Assembly: GCF_900129195.1 (NCBI RefSeq)
Contig: NZ_FQUY01000005.1
Coordinates: 62,001 to 126,000, forward strand
DNA: 64,000 bases
Direction: 5' to 3'
Source of the DNA: Desulforamulus putei DSM 12395
Lineage (GTDB): Bacteria > Bacillota > Desulfotomaculia > Desulfotomaculales > Desulfotomaculaceae
Shown here: piece by piece, positions 8,028 to 16,194 of the stretch
How the letters are laid out: every line of letters starts with the position of its first letter
Position numbering within the stretch: the stretch's first letter is position 1
Notes under the pieces: generated by a model
What the model was told of the DNA's origin: nothing
Databases searched by the model: none
What the model saw: the letters and a program-made list of their open reading frames with translations, nothing else
Position numbers and translations under genes: made by a program

Positions 8028-10031
8028 ATGGAGCAAATCAGAACCAATTGCCCGCTGGACTGTTACGCCCATTGCGGGCTGGTGGCCCATGTGGCGGACG
8101 GTAAAATAATAAAAATTACCGGGGACGAAAAACACCCGGTTAATAAAGGTTTAATTTGTCCGAAAGGCCGTTTCAAGCATCTGCAGCGACTGTACAGCGA
8201 GGAACGCATTACTACGCCCTTGCACAAAACAAGCCGTGGCTGGCAACCCTTGTCCTGGGAAAACGCTTACGAGATGATCGCCGGGGAACTGACAAAAATA
8301 CTGGATGTCTACGGCCCCTTGGCCATTTTACACCATGATAACTGCGGTTCCGAAGGCATCTTGAAAACCCTGTCCCACCGCTTCTTTAACGCTCTGGGGG
8401 GCTGCACCCGCCCCACCGGCAGCATTTGCTGGGGAAGCGGTTACCAGGCCCAGGTTTATGATTTTGGCAAATTGCAGCTGCACAGTTGGGAGGATGTCTT
8501 AAACTCACGGTTAATCCTGCTCTGGGGACGGGATCCGGCCAGCACCAACATTCAAATGATGCCTTTATTGCAGCAGGCCAGGAAAAAGGGAGCCCGGATT
8601 ATTGTGATTAACCCCCTGAAAGTAGCCAGTTGCTCTCTGGCCGATCTGCACATTTCTCCCCGTCCCGGTTCCGATGGGGCACTGGCCCTGGCCGTGGCCC
8701 ATGAAATAATCAAAAATAACCGGGTGAACCAGACCTTTATTGATCAACATGTCTACGGTTTTGACCGGTACTGTGACCTGGTACGGAACTATACACCGGA
8801 AAAGGCTGCCTCCATCACAGGCGTTCCGGCAGAGCAAATTCGCCAACTGGCTGAAATATACGGCACCACCTCCCCCGCCTGTATTTTGTTGGGCTACGGG
8901 TTGCAACGCTATACCAACGGGGGCCAAACGGTGCGGGCCATTGACGCCCTGGCTGCCGTCACCGGCAATATCGGTATAGCGGGAGGCGGCGTCAACTATG
9001 CCGGAGGACACTGGAAAGGATTGTTCACTCCCATAGACGGGCGCGAACTGCCTATGACCACACGTTCGTTGCCCTGGCCTACTCTGGCTGATGCCATCCT
9101 GGAAGCCGGCGACCCCCCTGTGAAAAGCATTTTTGTCACCCGCTCCAACCCGGTAACTCAACTTCCTCACACCGGCCGGGTCAGGGAGGCCTTCGGTCAG
9201 TCCCGGTTTACGGTGGTGGTTGATATGTTTATGACCGATACTGCCGAGATGGCAAATCTGGTGCTGCCCTGCACAACCTTCCTGGAGGAAGAGGACGTGA
9301 TTTATTCCTCCTGGAACCATTACCTGGCCTATTCGCCCCGGGTGGTGCCCCCCGTGGGACAGTGCCGTTCGGATCATCACATCTTCGCCGGGCTGGCAAA
9401 AATGATGGGATTGCCGAATTTTCCCCAGCGAAGCCCGGAGCAATGGCTGGCAGAGGCCCTGACCCCCTTGTCCCGGTATGGCATTAGCCTGGAGCAGTTA
9501 AAGAAAGGGCCGGTCCGGCACCCCTTGGCGCCGGATGTTCCCTGGCAGGACGGCCAATTTGCCACCCCCAGCGGAAAGTTCGAACTGTACTCCCAGCTGG
9601 CGGAGGCAGACGGGGTGAACCCTCTGCCGGTCTATGAGGAACCGGCAGAAAGCCCTTTACGGGATGCTGCACTGGCAGAAAGCTACCCGCTCCACTTAAT
9701 TTCTGCCCACCACCCGGATTATCTGCATTCTCAATTCTGGAACCTCACGGAAAAGGGCCGGCAAATTCAGCCCGTCTACCTGCACCCGGACACCGCAGCC
9801 TCTACGGGAGTCCGGCAGGGCCAGGAAGTGGTGGTGGCAACCCGGCGGGGCGAGGCTGTTTTTAAAGCGGTCATCAGCGACAAAGTACGCCCGGACACGG
9901 CACTGATTCACCAGGGGCACTGGGCACGCCACGGCAACGGGGTAAATCACCTGACTCCCCAATACATCCCGGACATGGGCCTCGGCACCCCCTACTACGA
10001 CTGCCTTTGCCGGGTAACCCCGAAACCCTGA
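8028..10031 (+). CDS. Molybdopterin-dependent oxidoreductase, catalytic subunit (DMSO-reductase family)
   Basis: A 667-residue Mo/W-bisMGD enzyme. The N-terminal [4Fe-4S] site is CPLDCYAHCGL with the fourth Cys in GLICPKGRF (residues about 8-45). The molybdopterin domain follows (LLWGRDPASTNIQ, then INPLKVASCSLAD), and the C-terminal cofactor-binding beta-barrel starts about residue 540 (LHLISAHHPDYLHSQFWN). It has no twin-arginine signal, so it is cytoplasmic. No electron-transfer subunit is next to it, so its partner is elsewhere. The substrate is unknown; formate, thiosulfate/polysulfide and other family reactions cannot be separated by eye. The strong ribosome binding site AAAGGAGG supports the start. 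Confidence 0.88.
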   Translation: MEQIRTNCPLDCYAHCGLVAHVADGKIIKITGDEKHPVNKGLICPKGRFKHLQRLYSEERITTPLHKTSRGWQPLSWENAYEMIAGELTKILDVYGPLAILHHDNCGSEGILKTLSHRFFNALGGCTRPTGSICWGSGYQAQVYDFGKLQLHSWEDVLNSRLILLWGRDPASTNIQMMPLLQQARKKGARIIVINPLKVASCSLADLHISPRPGSDGALALAVAHEIIKNNRVNQTFIDQHVYGFDRYCDLVRNYTPEKAASITGVPAEQIRQLAEIYGTTSPACILLGYGLQRYTNGGQTVRAIDALAAVTGNIGIAGGGVNYAGGHWKGLFTPIDGRELPMTTRSLPWPTLADAILEAGDPPVKSIFVTRSNPVTQLPHTGRVREAFGQSRFTVVVDMFMTDTAEMANLVLPCTTFLEEEDVIYSSWNHYLAYSPRVVPPVGQCRSDHHIFAGLAKMMGLPNFPQRSPEQWLAEALTPLSRYGISLEQLKKGPVRHPLAPDVPWQDGQFATPSGKFELYSQLAEADGVNPLPVYEEPAESPLRDAALAESYPLHLISAHHPDYLHSQFWNLTEKGRQIQPVYLHPDTAASTGVRQGQEVVVATRRGEAVFKAVISDKVRPDTALIHQGHWARHGNGVNHLTPQYIPDMGLGTPYYDCLCRVTPKP

Positions 10032-10216
10032 CAACCCAAATTCAAGTCGGGGACCGCCTGGGCGGCAAATTGATGGTTACAGGTGGACTGATTGCACTGT
10101 TGTCTGTTTTGGCGCCGCCGTCCACCGGTTTTTTTATACTTATGGCCGGCTTGTTCGTCCCCTTAATCGTGACCGTCATTTACTCCTACATGTTATACAG
10201 GAAGCTGGTTAAATAA
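10007..10216 (+). CDS. Small membrane protein resembling the C-terminal half of SdpI/YhfL family
   Basis: A 69-residue reading frame with two hydrophobic segments (LMVTGGLIALLSVLAPP and GFFILMAGLFVPLIVTVIYS). The stretch DRLGGKLMVTGGL resembles the conserved NRLGGKL motif of SdpI/YhfL proteins, which normally have 100 or more residues with another part before this motif. Here the frame begins inside the 3' end of the molybdopterin enzyme gene (25-base overlap) and lacks a clear ribosome binding site. It may be a remnant of a larger gene lost by deletion, or a small translationally coupled protein. Confidence 0.5.
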   Translation: MPGNPETLTTQIQVGDRLGGKLMVTGGLIALLSVLAPPSTGFFILMAGLFVPLIVTVIYSYMLYRKLVK

Positions 10217-10220
10217 ACTA

Positions 10221-10268
10221 AGAGCAGTAACCCCGGCATGCGGTCGGAAGTTACTGCTCTTTATTTTT
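10221..10268. terminator. Bidirectional terminator
   Basis: AGAGCAGTAAC / GTTACTGCTCT stem followed by TTATTTTT on the plus strand, lying between convergent genes; it can serve both. Confidence 0.75.
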
Positions 10269-10278
10269 ACCCCTTCAC

Positions 10279-10575
10279 TTATGCAGACTCATAATCCACA
10301 GCCACCACGGATTCTTTAACCTCTGCAATAAACTTGACAAATTCCTGGTGAGCCGGATGTACTTGATAGCTCTGAAGATCTTCCAAAGAATCAAATTTAG
10401 TAACCAGCGCCAGGTCATAGGATCGTTCCGTGCGGAGGATATCAACCCCCACTTCCAGGTAACGTATCTGTGGGATTTTAGCTTTTAATGCGAGTAAATC
10501 ATTCTTTGCTTTTGCAATATGAGAGGCATCTTTAAATTTAAAAAATACAATATGTGTAATCAATTGTTCCACCAC
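10279..10575 (-). CDS. Dabb-family (stress-responsive alpha/beta barrel) protein
   Basis: A 98-residue protein of the dimeric alpha-beta barrel fold. The Dabb pattern is visible as ITHIVFFKFKD at the start, a middle segment YLEVGVDILRTERSYDLALV, and SYQVHPAHQEFVKFI near the end, where the conserved HP-H residues lie. The biochemical function of most members is unknown. The ribosome binding site is TAGGAGTGG. It is separated from the glycerate kinase gene by about 50 bases in the same direction. Confidence 0.85.
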   Translation of the reverse strand: MVEQLITHIVFFKFKDASHIAKAKNDLLALKAKIPQIRYLEVGVDILRTERSYDLALVTKFDSLEDLQSYQVHPAHQEFVKFIAEVKESVVAVDYESA

Positions 10576-10626
10576 TCCTAATCTTAAAATTTTTTATTAT
10601 CTGATAACGACCAGAAAAATTACTTT

Positions 10627-11793
10627 TCATTCTTCATCATCGCAACAGAAAATCCCTTTCATCTTGTTCGCTACTTTAAATAATCTAAAAGCACGTTCTA
10701 CGGCATCTGCCGTTAAAGCCCCACCGTTGGCCATGGCTTCTTGCAGGCTCACAGGGCCCTTGACAATGGTGATAATAGACTGGATCCCGTAATCAAATAG
10801 CCTTTCAGCTCCCTGTCCGATGCTGCCGGCCACGGCGATGACCGGTACATTGTACCTGGCAGCCCTGGCAGCCACTCCCACGGGCACTTTACCATAAGCA
10901 GACTGACTGTCGATTTGTCCTTCGCCGGTAATAACAAGGTCTACCTGTTCCAGGAAACGGTCGATGTTGATGGTATCCAGCACAATCTCCACACCGGATC
11001 TTAATGCCGCTCCGGTAAAAGCCATCAACCCTGCACCCAATCCGCCTGCCGCCCCGGCACCCGGAATATCTTTCACTTCAATCCCCAGCTGCTCTTTAAT
11101 TTTTTCTGCAAAATGATTTAAATTGGCATCTAATAATTGAACCATCTCCGGAGTTGCTCCCTTTTGAGGACCGTATACCGCAGAGGCACCCCCGGGACCG
11201 CAGAGGGGGTTTTGCACATCGCAAGCTACCAAGATTTGAACCTTTTTTAAGCGCGGGTCCAAACCGGTGGTATCAATTTTATGCAACTTATCTAACTGAC
11301 CACCGCCAAAGCCCAAATCTCTTCCCGTCTCATCCAGTAAACGTCCTCCCAAGGCCTGAAACATACCGGCCCCTCCATCGTTCGTGGCGCTGCCGCCAAT
11401 ACCCATGACAATTTTGGACACTCCCCGGTCAAGGGCCGCTTTGATTAATTCACCGGTGCCAAAGGTTGTGGTGATTGTTGGGTCTCTTTTTTCCTCAGGC
11501 ACCAGTGTCAATCCGGAGGCAGCGGCCATTTCCAATACAGCCGTGCCGTCGGGCAGCCAACCAAACCGGGCTGTTACCGGTGTACCAAGGGGACCGGTGA
11601 CCTTTACATCTACCAGTTTACCACCGGTGGCCGCCACCAGCGCCTGTACGGTTCCCTCCCCGCCGTCAGCCATGGGAACCGCCAGCACCCGGGCCTGGGG
11701 AAAAACCCGGTGTATACCTGTGGTGACAGCCTGCGCCACTTCCATACTGGAAAGACTGCCTTTAAAGGAATCCGATGCCACTAAAATGTTCAT
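10627..11793 (-). CDS. Glycerate kinase (GarK/GlxK family)
   Basis: A 388-residue enzyme that phosphorylates glycerate, feeding it into glycolysis. The family N-terminus MNILVASDSFKGSLSS and the substrate loop VPMADGGEGTVQAL are intact; MGIGGSATNDGGAGMFQALG (about 130-150) and ITGEGQIDSQSAYGKVPVGV (about 295-315) are the other conserved blocks. The length is typical of the family, with a short extra C-terminal tail ending CCDDEE. Its start overlaps the stop of hslO by four bases (ATGA), so the two genes are co-transcribed and translationally coupled. Confidence 0.93.
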   Translation of the reverse strand: MNILVASDSFKGSLSSMEVAQAVTTGIHRVFPQARVLAVPMADGGEGTVQALVAATGGKLVDVKVTGPLGTPVTARFGWLPDGTAVLEMAAASGLTLVPEEKRDPTITTTFGTGELIKAALDRGVSKIVMGIGGSATNDGGAGMFQALGGRLLDETGRDLGFGGGQLDKLHKIDTTGLDPRLKKVQILVACDVQNPLCGPGGASAVYGPQKGATPEMVQLLDANLNHFAEKIKEQLGIEVKDIPGAGAAGGLGAGLMAFTGAALRSGVEIVLDTINIDRFLEQVDLVITGEGQIDSQSAYGKVPVGVAARAARYNVPVIAVAGSIGQGAERLFDYGIQSIITIVKGPVSLQEAMANGGALTADAVERAFRLFKVANKMKGIFCCDDEE

Positions 11794-12701
11794 TTTTCCA
11801 TCCCCGCTTTATTCTCTCTTTCAATTCTCTCTAAAATTTTCTGTAAATCCTCCCGCCCGAAGCGGTACTGCTCAGCGCAAAAGTGACAGCTGATCTCTGC
11901 CCCGCCTTGTTCCTGAAGCATGGAAGCCACTTCATCTTTGCCAATCCCCACCAGTAAATCTTCCAACCTTTCCCGGGAACACTGGCAGCAAAAACAGACC
12001 GGCCTGGTCTCCAGTATCTTCACCTCAAGTCCCCGGGTGACCCGGTGGATGATATCTTCCGGTGTTTCCCCGTCTTTGATCAGAGAACTGAGGTGAGGCA
12101 ACCGGGCCAGGTTTTGTTCCAACTTGTTCAAAACTTCTTCACCGGTATTGGGCAGCAGCTGCAACAACAGGCCCCCGGCAGCTGCCACTGAATTGTCGGT
12201 GTCTACCAAAACCCCGAGGGAAACGGCGGAAGGAGTTTGCTCGGAAGTGGTCAGGTAATGGGCGATATCCTCGGCGATTTCCCCGGATACCAGTTCAACA
12301 CTGCCGGTAAAGGGTTCCCGGAGGCCCAAATCCCTGGTTATGTGCAGGTAACCCTGTCCCACCGCCGCTCCCACCGGCAGTTTCCCTTCGGGGGTGCTGG
12401 GTAAATGCACCTGGGGTTCCTGGACATAACCCCTTACCTCCCCCCTGGCGTTGGCTGTTACGATAATGGCGCCTAGGGGACCGTCACCCAGCACCCGGAT
12501 GGTAAGTATGTCATCTCCTTTTAAATTGGCGCCCAGCAACAACCCTGCGGTCATGGTGCGGCCTAGGGCCGCCGCAGCCACCGGCCAGCAATTATGCCTG
12601 ACCCGTGCTTCTTCAACCGTTTTGGTGGTTCTGGCCGCAAATATACGAAAGCTGCCGTCGGCAGCGACCCCCCTTACTAAGTAATCACTCATATAAATCA
12701 T
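11790..12701 (-). CDS. hslO: Redox-regulated chaperone Hsp33
   Basis: A 303-residue cytoplasmic holdase chaperone activated by oxidative unfolding. The N-terminal domain starts SDYLVRGVAADGSFRI. The C-terminal zinc redox switch is complete: CQC in CFCCQCSRERLED near residue 240 and CHFC near residue 273, giving the CxC...CxxC set. The first codon chosen is the upstream ATG; a second ATG four codons later (MSDYL) is the more usual family start and may be used instead. First gene of a two-gene operon with glycerate kinase. A good sigma-A promoter lies immediately upstream. Confidence 0.94.
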   Translation of the reverse strand: MIYMSDYLVRGVAADGSFRIFAARTTKTVEEARVRHNCWPVAAAALGRTMTAGLLLGANLKGDDILTIRVLGDGPLGAIIVTANARGEVRGYVQEPQVHLPSTPEGKLPVGAAVGQGYLHITRDLGLREPFTGSVELVSGEIAEDIAHYLTTSEQTPSAVSLGVLVDTDNSVAAAGGLLLQLLPNTGEEVLNKLEQNLARLPHLSSLIKDGETPEDIIHRVTRGLEVKILETRPVCFCCQCSRERLEDLLVGIGKDEVASMLQEQGGAEISCHFCAEQYRFGREDLQKILERIERENKAGMEK

Positions 12702-12731
12702 GAACCCCCAATGTTTTTAGAATACAGAGTT

Positions 12732-12761
12732 ATTCTATCAATCACACAGTTTTCATGTCAA
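12732..12761 (-). promoter_or_regulatory. Sigma-A promoter of hslO
   Basis: On the minus strand TTGACA (12761-12756), an 18-base spacer, then TAGAAT (12737-12732), about 30 bases upstream of the hslO start. Confidence 0.65.
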
Positions 12762-12883
12762 TTTTTACCCTTTGATAGAGGGAAAATATAAATCCGTTAT
12801 TTGCATAGTATACAAAGAGGGAATCATACCGGCAAGGTAGAACTAATAGTTATTGATTTCATCCGGGGGATGGTGATTTCGTT

Positions 12884-13591
12884 TTGACCGATATCGATAA
12901 ATCCATTGCTGTTTTAAGCATTATTCGAGAGGCAGACAATGCCCCTTCTTTTCAGGCCATTGCCAGCCGGGGGAATTTTACCGCCGAAGAACTTACCGAT
13001 GTGATTGAAACCCTGAAGGACCAGCAATTAATCTTTTCCCTTGATGAGGAAACCGGAGACCCGCTATCCTGCCGTTACCTTACTTCCAAGGAGAGCAAAC
13101 AAAAGGTTGATTTGATGGTGGCAGATTACCTGGCTGAGTTAGCCGGGGAGGGAAGGTTGTATTTCGCCTACGGGGCCAATCTCAATCCCGACCAGATGTA
13201 TCGTGAACGTTGTCCGGGAAGTCACTTCCTTTGCCGGGGCCTTTTAGAGGGACACAGGCTTGTCTTTAACAGTCGCTCCAGCCAGGGCGGCGGCATCGCC
13301 GGCCTGGAAAGATCCCCCGGGGACTCGGTTTGGGGGGTTGTGTACTGTCTGCCTGTCAACGGTCATACAGTTTTGGATCAGAACCAAAACCAGGCAGGCC
13401 AATACCGCAAGATCCGGACGGCTGTCAAAACATCCTTTGGTACCCTTTGTTGTGACAGTTTCAAAACAACTTCCGAAGGCGCTTTCCTGCCAAGCCGGCA
13501 ATACCTGGAAAAAATGTACAGCGGCGCCCAGTTTTTCGGATTGCCCCAACAATATCTGCGCTGGCTGGTGACCCTCCCCATCGGCAACTGA
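12884..13591 (+). CDS. Gamma-glutamylcyclotransferase-like protein with an N-terminal helical extension
   Basis: A 235-residue protein. The C-terminal 145 residues match the GGCT/AIG2 fold: LYFAYGANLNPDQMYRERCP carries the YGxN substrate loop, and the FNSR, GIAGLERSPGDSVWGVVYCL and YLEKM blocks follow. The N-terminal 80 residues look like a small winged helix (FQAIASRGNFTAEELTDVIE, then LKDQQLIF), an unusual addition. The start is TTG, preceded by GGTGA. The enzyme class forms 5-oxoproline from gamma-glutamyl compounds; the real substrate and the role of the extension are unknown. A terminator follows. Confidence 0.75.
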   Translation: MTDIDKSIAVLSIIREADNAPSFQAIASRGNFTAEELTDVIETLKDQQLIFSLDEETGDPLSCRYLTSKESKQKVDLMVADYLAELAGEGRLYFAYGANLNPDQMYRERCPGSHFLCRGLLEGHRLVFNSRSSQGGGIAGLERSPGDSVWGVVYCLPVNGHTVLDQNQNQAGQYRKIRTAVKTSFGTLCCDSFKTTSEGAFLPSRQYLEKMYSGAQFFGLPQQYLRWLVTLPIGN

Positions 13592-13605
13592 GCCTCATGG
13601 ACACA

Positions 13606-13640
13606 GAACCCCGGTTCACGGAAACCGGGGCTATTTATCT
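13606..13640 (+). terminator. Terminator after the GGCT-like gene
   Basis: AACCCCGGTT / AACCGGGG stem followed by a T-rich tract; it also lies at the end of the convergent membrane-protein gene. Confidence 0.7.
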
Positions 13641-13641
13641 T

Positions 13642-14100
13642 TTAAAAAAGATGTCCTTTATAATACGGAGCCAATCGAAAGGTCTCAGCAAACCATGTCA
13701 ATGCGGTAAACGCTCCGATGTCGACAGTAAAGCTGGCTAAATAATGCCAGTTTCTATACTCTGCAGCATGAGTTTGTAAGATTAAAATCTCCAGTGCCAA
13801 ATACAAAAGGGAAACCACAAAAATATTAATAATTTGCAGAGATTTTTTCCTCGGTAGATACTGGGTAAAAAGTATACCCATGATGAAAACGGGGCCAAAC
13901 TTATAAAAAATTGAACAACCGGCCCAGGGAATGATGACATCATAAAATTTATAAAGATTTAAATGCTGGCCGCCCCAATCTACCAGGGAACCAAGGGTCA
14001 GGGTAAAAATCCCTCCAAATATGGTCCTCTTTAATTGACTTACATCCACCAGAAAGTAAAAAATAACCCACGATACGATTGCTGTAATAACCCAGGGCAC
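13642..14100 (-). CDS. CBO0543-like multi-pass membrane protein
   Basis: A 152-residue protein with about five hydrophobic segments (VPWVITAIVSWVIFYFLV at the start, then IFGGIFTLTLGSLVDW, a FGPVFIMGILFTQYLP segment, and INIFVVSLLYLALEILIL). The WG and YxF positions and overall layout resemble the CBO0543 family of Clostridia and Bacilli, of unknown function. A GTG at 14124 opens the frame, but AAAGGTGG is placed seven bases before the GTG at 14100, so I prefer that one. Confidence 0.6.
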   Translation of the reverse strand: MPWVITAIVSWVIFYFLVDVSQLKRTIFGGIFTLTLGSLVDWGGQHLNLYKFYDVIIPWAGCSIFYKFGPVFIMGILFTQYLPRKKSLQIINIFVVSLLYLALEILILQTHAAEYRNWHYLASFTVDIGAFTALTWFAETFRLAPYYKGHLF

Positions 14101-14275
14101 GGTATCGCCACCTTTCTCTTTCACAAATTTATTGTGGCAATTATTGCCCCCATCTATTCAGTTCCCTACCGGTTTAGAAAAAGGATTTCTGGAATATGAT
14201 GTAGAAGACTTAGTGTTGGCTTGTCTTGATCTACTTCTTTACACTATTCTTGTCAAACATGAGGAGGTCTTTCAT

Positions 14276-15601
14276 ATGGCCTGGCAGGACCGTGGAAATG
14301 TAACCAGCAATCCTGTTTTATTAAGGGATCAGTATAATGCCAAGCTGGTAACCGCAGCTGAAGCCGTAACATGCATTCAATCTGGTAACGACGTGGTGGT
14401 GGCCTTTGGCGTAGCAGAAACCCCTGTGCTTTTGGATGCCATGGTGAGCCGCAAGGATGAACTGAGGGATGTCCGCATTCACCAGATGATCCCCATGCGC
14501 ACGGTAAAATATTTAGAACCCGGTATGGAAGAACATTTCACCCACGTTTCCTGGTTTACCAGCGGCGCCAGCCGCAACGGGGTACAAACCGGGCGTTTTG
14601 ATATCATGCCCAATTATTTTTATCTCTCCCCCCGTCTTTTTGCAGAATACATTGAAGTGGACGTATTGATGGCCACTGTTTCTCCCATGGATAAATACGG
14701 TTTCTTCAGTTTTGGTACTTCCATCGACTATACAACCACCGTGGCCCAAAAGGCCAAAAAGATTATCCTGGTGGTAAACCCCCATATGCCAAGGACCCAC
14801 GGCAATACCTTTATTCACGTTACCCAAGCGGATTATATCGTGGAAGATGATTCCCCGCTACCCGAGTTGCCCGCCAAGGAACCCGGTCCCGAGGATTTGG
14901 CCATCGGGCAATATGTGGCAGAGTTGATTGAAGACGGTTCAACACTGCAGCTTGGCATTGGCAAAATCCCCAACGCTGTGGCCCAGGCACTGTTAAACAA
15001 AAGGAACCTTGGCATTCATTCCGAGATTCTCACAGACGGTATGGTGGATTTAATAGAGGCCGGAGCCGTAACCAATAATGCCAAGTCCATTCACCATGGC
15101 AAAGCTGTGGCCTGTGCCGCCTTAGGAACCAGGAAACTGTATAATTTTATCAACGACAACCCGATGTTTGAATTGCACCCGGTTTCTTATACCAACAACC
15201 CCAATATTATCGGTAAAAATATCAAGATGGTTTCCATTAACGCCACCGTAGAGGTTGACCTGCTGGGCCAATGCGCTTCGGAAACCATCGGGCCTGTTCA
15301 ATACAGCGGTACCGGCGGGCAGGTAGATTTTGTCCGGGGCGCTGTCCAGGCACCCGGCGGCAAAGCCTTTATTGTTCTGCATTCCACTGTTAAGGGCAAG
15401 TCAAAAATTGTTCCTATGTTCAGGGAGGGTACGGTGATCACCACCAGTAAAAACGACGTGGATTATGTGGTGACCGAGTACGGTGTAGCCAAATTATCCG
15501 GCCGGACCTTTAAACAACGGGCGGAGGCGCTGATCAGCATCGCTCACCCGGACCACCGTGCCGAATTACGGGAAGCTGCTAAGAAAATGGGTTTGTTGTA
15601 A
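14276..15601 (+). CDS. Acetyl-CoA hydrolase/transferase family CoA-transferase (paralogue 1)
   Basis: A 441-residue cytoplasmic enzyme of the 4-hydroxybutyrate / butyryl-CoA:acetate CoA-transferase type. Two Rossmann-like halves are visible: SPMDKYGFFSFGTSIDYT with ILVVNPHMPRTHG near residue 160, and the conserved C-terminal blocks GTGGQVDFVRGA, VVTEYGVAKLSGRTFKQRA and ISIAHPDHRAELREAA. The frame opens at 14132, but the ATG at 14276 follows GAGGAGG by seven bases and removes an odd hydrophobic extension, so I chose it. The acyl substrate pair is not decided by sequence. A clear paralogue lies at 50756-52090. Confidence 0.9.
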   Translation: MAWQDRGNVTSNPVLLRDQYNAKLVTAAEAVTCIQSGNDVVVAFGVAETPVLLDAMVSRKDELRDVRIHQMIPMRTVKYLEPGMEEHFTHVSWFTSGASRNGVQTGRFDIMPNYFYLSPRLFAEYIEVDVLMATVSPMDKYGFFSFGTSIDYTTTVAQKAKKIILVVNPHMPRTHGNTFIHVTQADYIVEDDSPLPELPAKEPGPEDLAIGQYVAELIEDGSTLQLGIGKIPNAVAQALLNKRNLGIHSEILTDGMVDLIEAGAVTNNAKSIHHGKAVACAALGTRKLYNFINDNPMFELHPVSYTNNPNIIGKNIKMVSINATVEVDLLGQCASETIGPVQYSGTGGQVDFVRGAVQAPGGKAFIVLHSTVKGKSKIVPMFREGTVITTSKNDVDYVVTEYGVAKLSGRTFKQRAEALISIAHPDHRAELREAAKKMGLL

Positions 15602-15614
15602 GCAAATGGATAGG

Positions 15615-15650
15615 TAAAAGACCCTGTGCCAGGCACAGGGTCCTTTACTG
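15615..15650. terminator. Bidirectional terminator (GTGCCaggcac-type repeat)
   Basis: GACCCTGTGCC-AG-GCACAGGGTC stem with T-rich flanks on both sides, between convergent genes. The core resembles a repeat commonly seen near REP-associated tyrosine transposases in Firmicutes. Confidence 0.75.
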
Positions 15651-15655
15651 ACTTT

Positions 15656-16042
15656 TTAGTGATGGCAGCCGCCGCCGTGATGATGGTGATGGTGGTGGTG
15701 TCCGCCGCCACAGCCACATTGAACAGGGCGGGTTACCAGCGTGCCGGCGGCATAGGCCTCAGCAACACTTTCCAGGGGACCCGTGGCCCCGGTGACAACC
15801 TTCAGGCCCAGCTGCTGCAGAGCCTGTATCATGTGGCCGCCAATACCGCCGCAAATGATCACATCAATTTTTTCATTCTTTAACATATTGGCAATACCGC
15901 CATGATTATGCTGCAGCCCTTCGTTGGAAATAATCCGGGTGTTCTTTACTTTGCCGTTTTCCAGTTCAATAATGGCAAATTCCTGGGTTGTTCCGAAATG
16001 TTCATTCACTTGGCCGTTCCTTGCCGGGATGGCGATTTTCAT
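15656..16042 (-). CDS. NifX/NifB-C-like metal-cluster protein with a His-rich tail
   Basis: A 128-residue protein of the dinitrogenase iron-molybdenum cofactor-binding family. The core is MKIAIPARNGQVNEHFGTTQ, then DVIICGGIGGHMIQALQQ and a C-terminal GTLVTRPVQCGCGGG. The end is unusual: CGCGGG, eight consecutive His, GGG and CHH, which is an obvious metal-binding tail. The family binds FeMo-cofactor precursors or, in the ORP proteins of sulfate reducers, a Mo-Cu cluster. It is the last gene of the DUF134/Mrp operon; its ribosome binding site AAAGGAGG lies within the previous coding sequence. Confidence 0.85.
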   Translation of the reverse strand: MKIAIPARNGQVNEHFGTTQEFAIIELENGKVKNTRIISNEGLQHNHGGIANMLKNEKIDVIICGGIGGHMIQALQQLGLKVVTGATGPLESVAEAYAAGTLVTRPVQCGCGGGHHHHHHHHGGGCHH

Positions 16043-16190
16043 AAGGTTCTCCTCCTTTACTCTGTTCAGAAAGATTATCGATGGGTTTTAATTGCCCGCC
16101 ACAACTACATGCAGAAGACTTGGGGCCCTTGCCGAAAGATTTAAGATACTCGACAATTTTACCGCACTGTTCACATTTATACCTTACCAT
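16002..16190 (-). CDS. Small zinc-ribbon protein
   Basis: A 62-residue protein beginning MVRYKCEQCGKIVEYLKSFG, with a second Cys pair CSCGG, giving a CxxC...CxC zinc or iron-binding knuckle. It starts four bases after the stop of the upstream MinD-like gene and its 3' end overlaps the NifX-like gene by 41 bases, so it is held inside the operon. The overlap is large, but the Cys pairs and GGGAG ribosome binding site support a real gene. It may deliver or hold metal for the operon's cluster chemistry. Confidence 0.65.
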   Translation of the reverse strand: MVRYKCEQCGKIVEYLKSFGKGPKSSACSCGGQLKPIDNLSEQSKGGEPYENRHPGKERPSE

Positions 16191-16194
16191 CTTA

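Noticed and set aside
8565-9443. 292-residue antisense frame within the molybdopterin enzyme gene
   Set aside because: Shadow of a GC-rich coding region; no family signal, while the sense strand has clear motifs.
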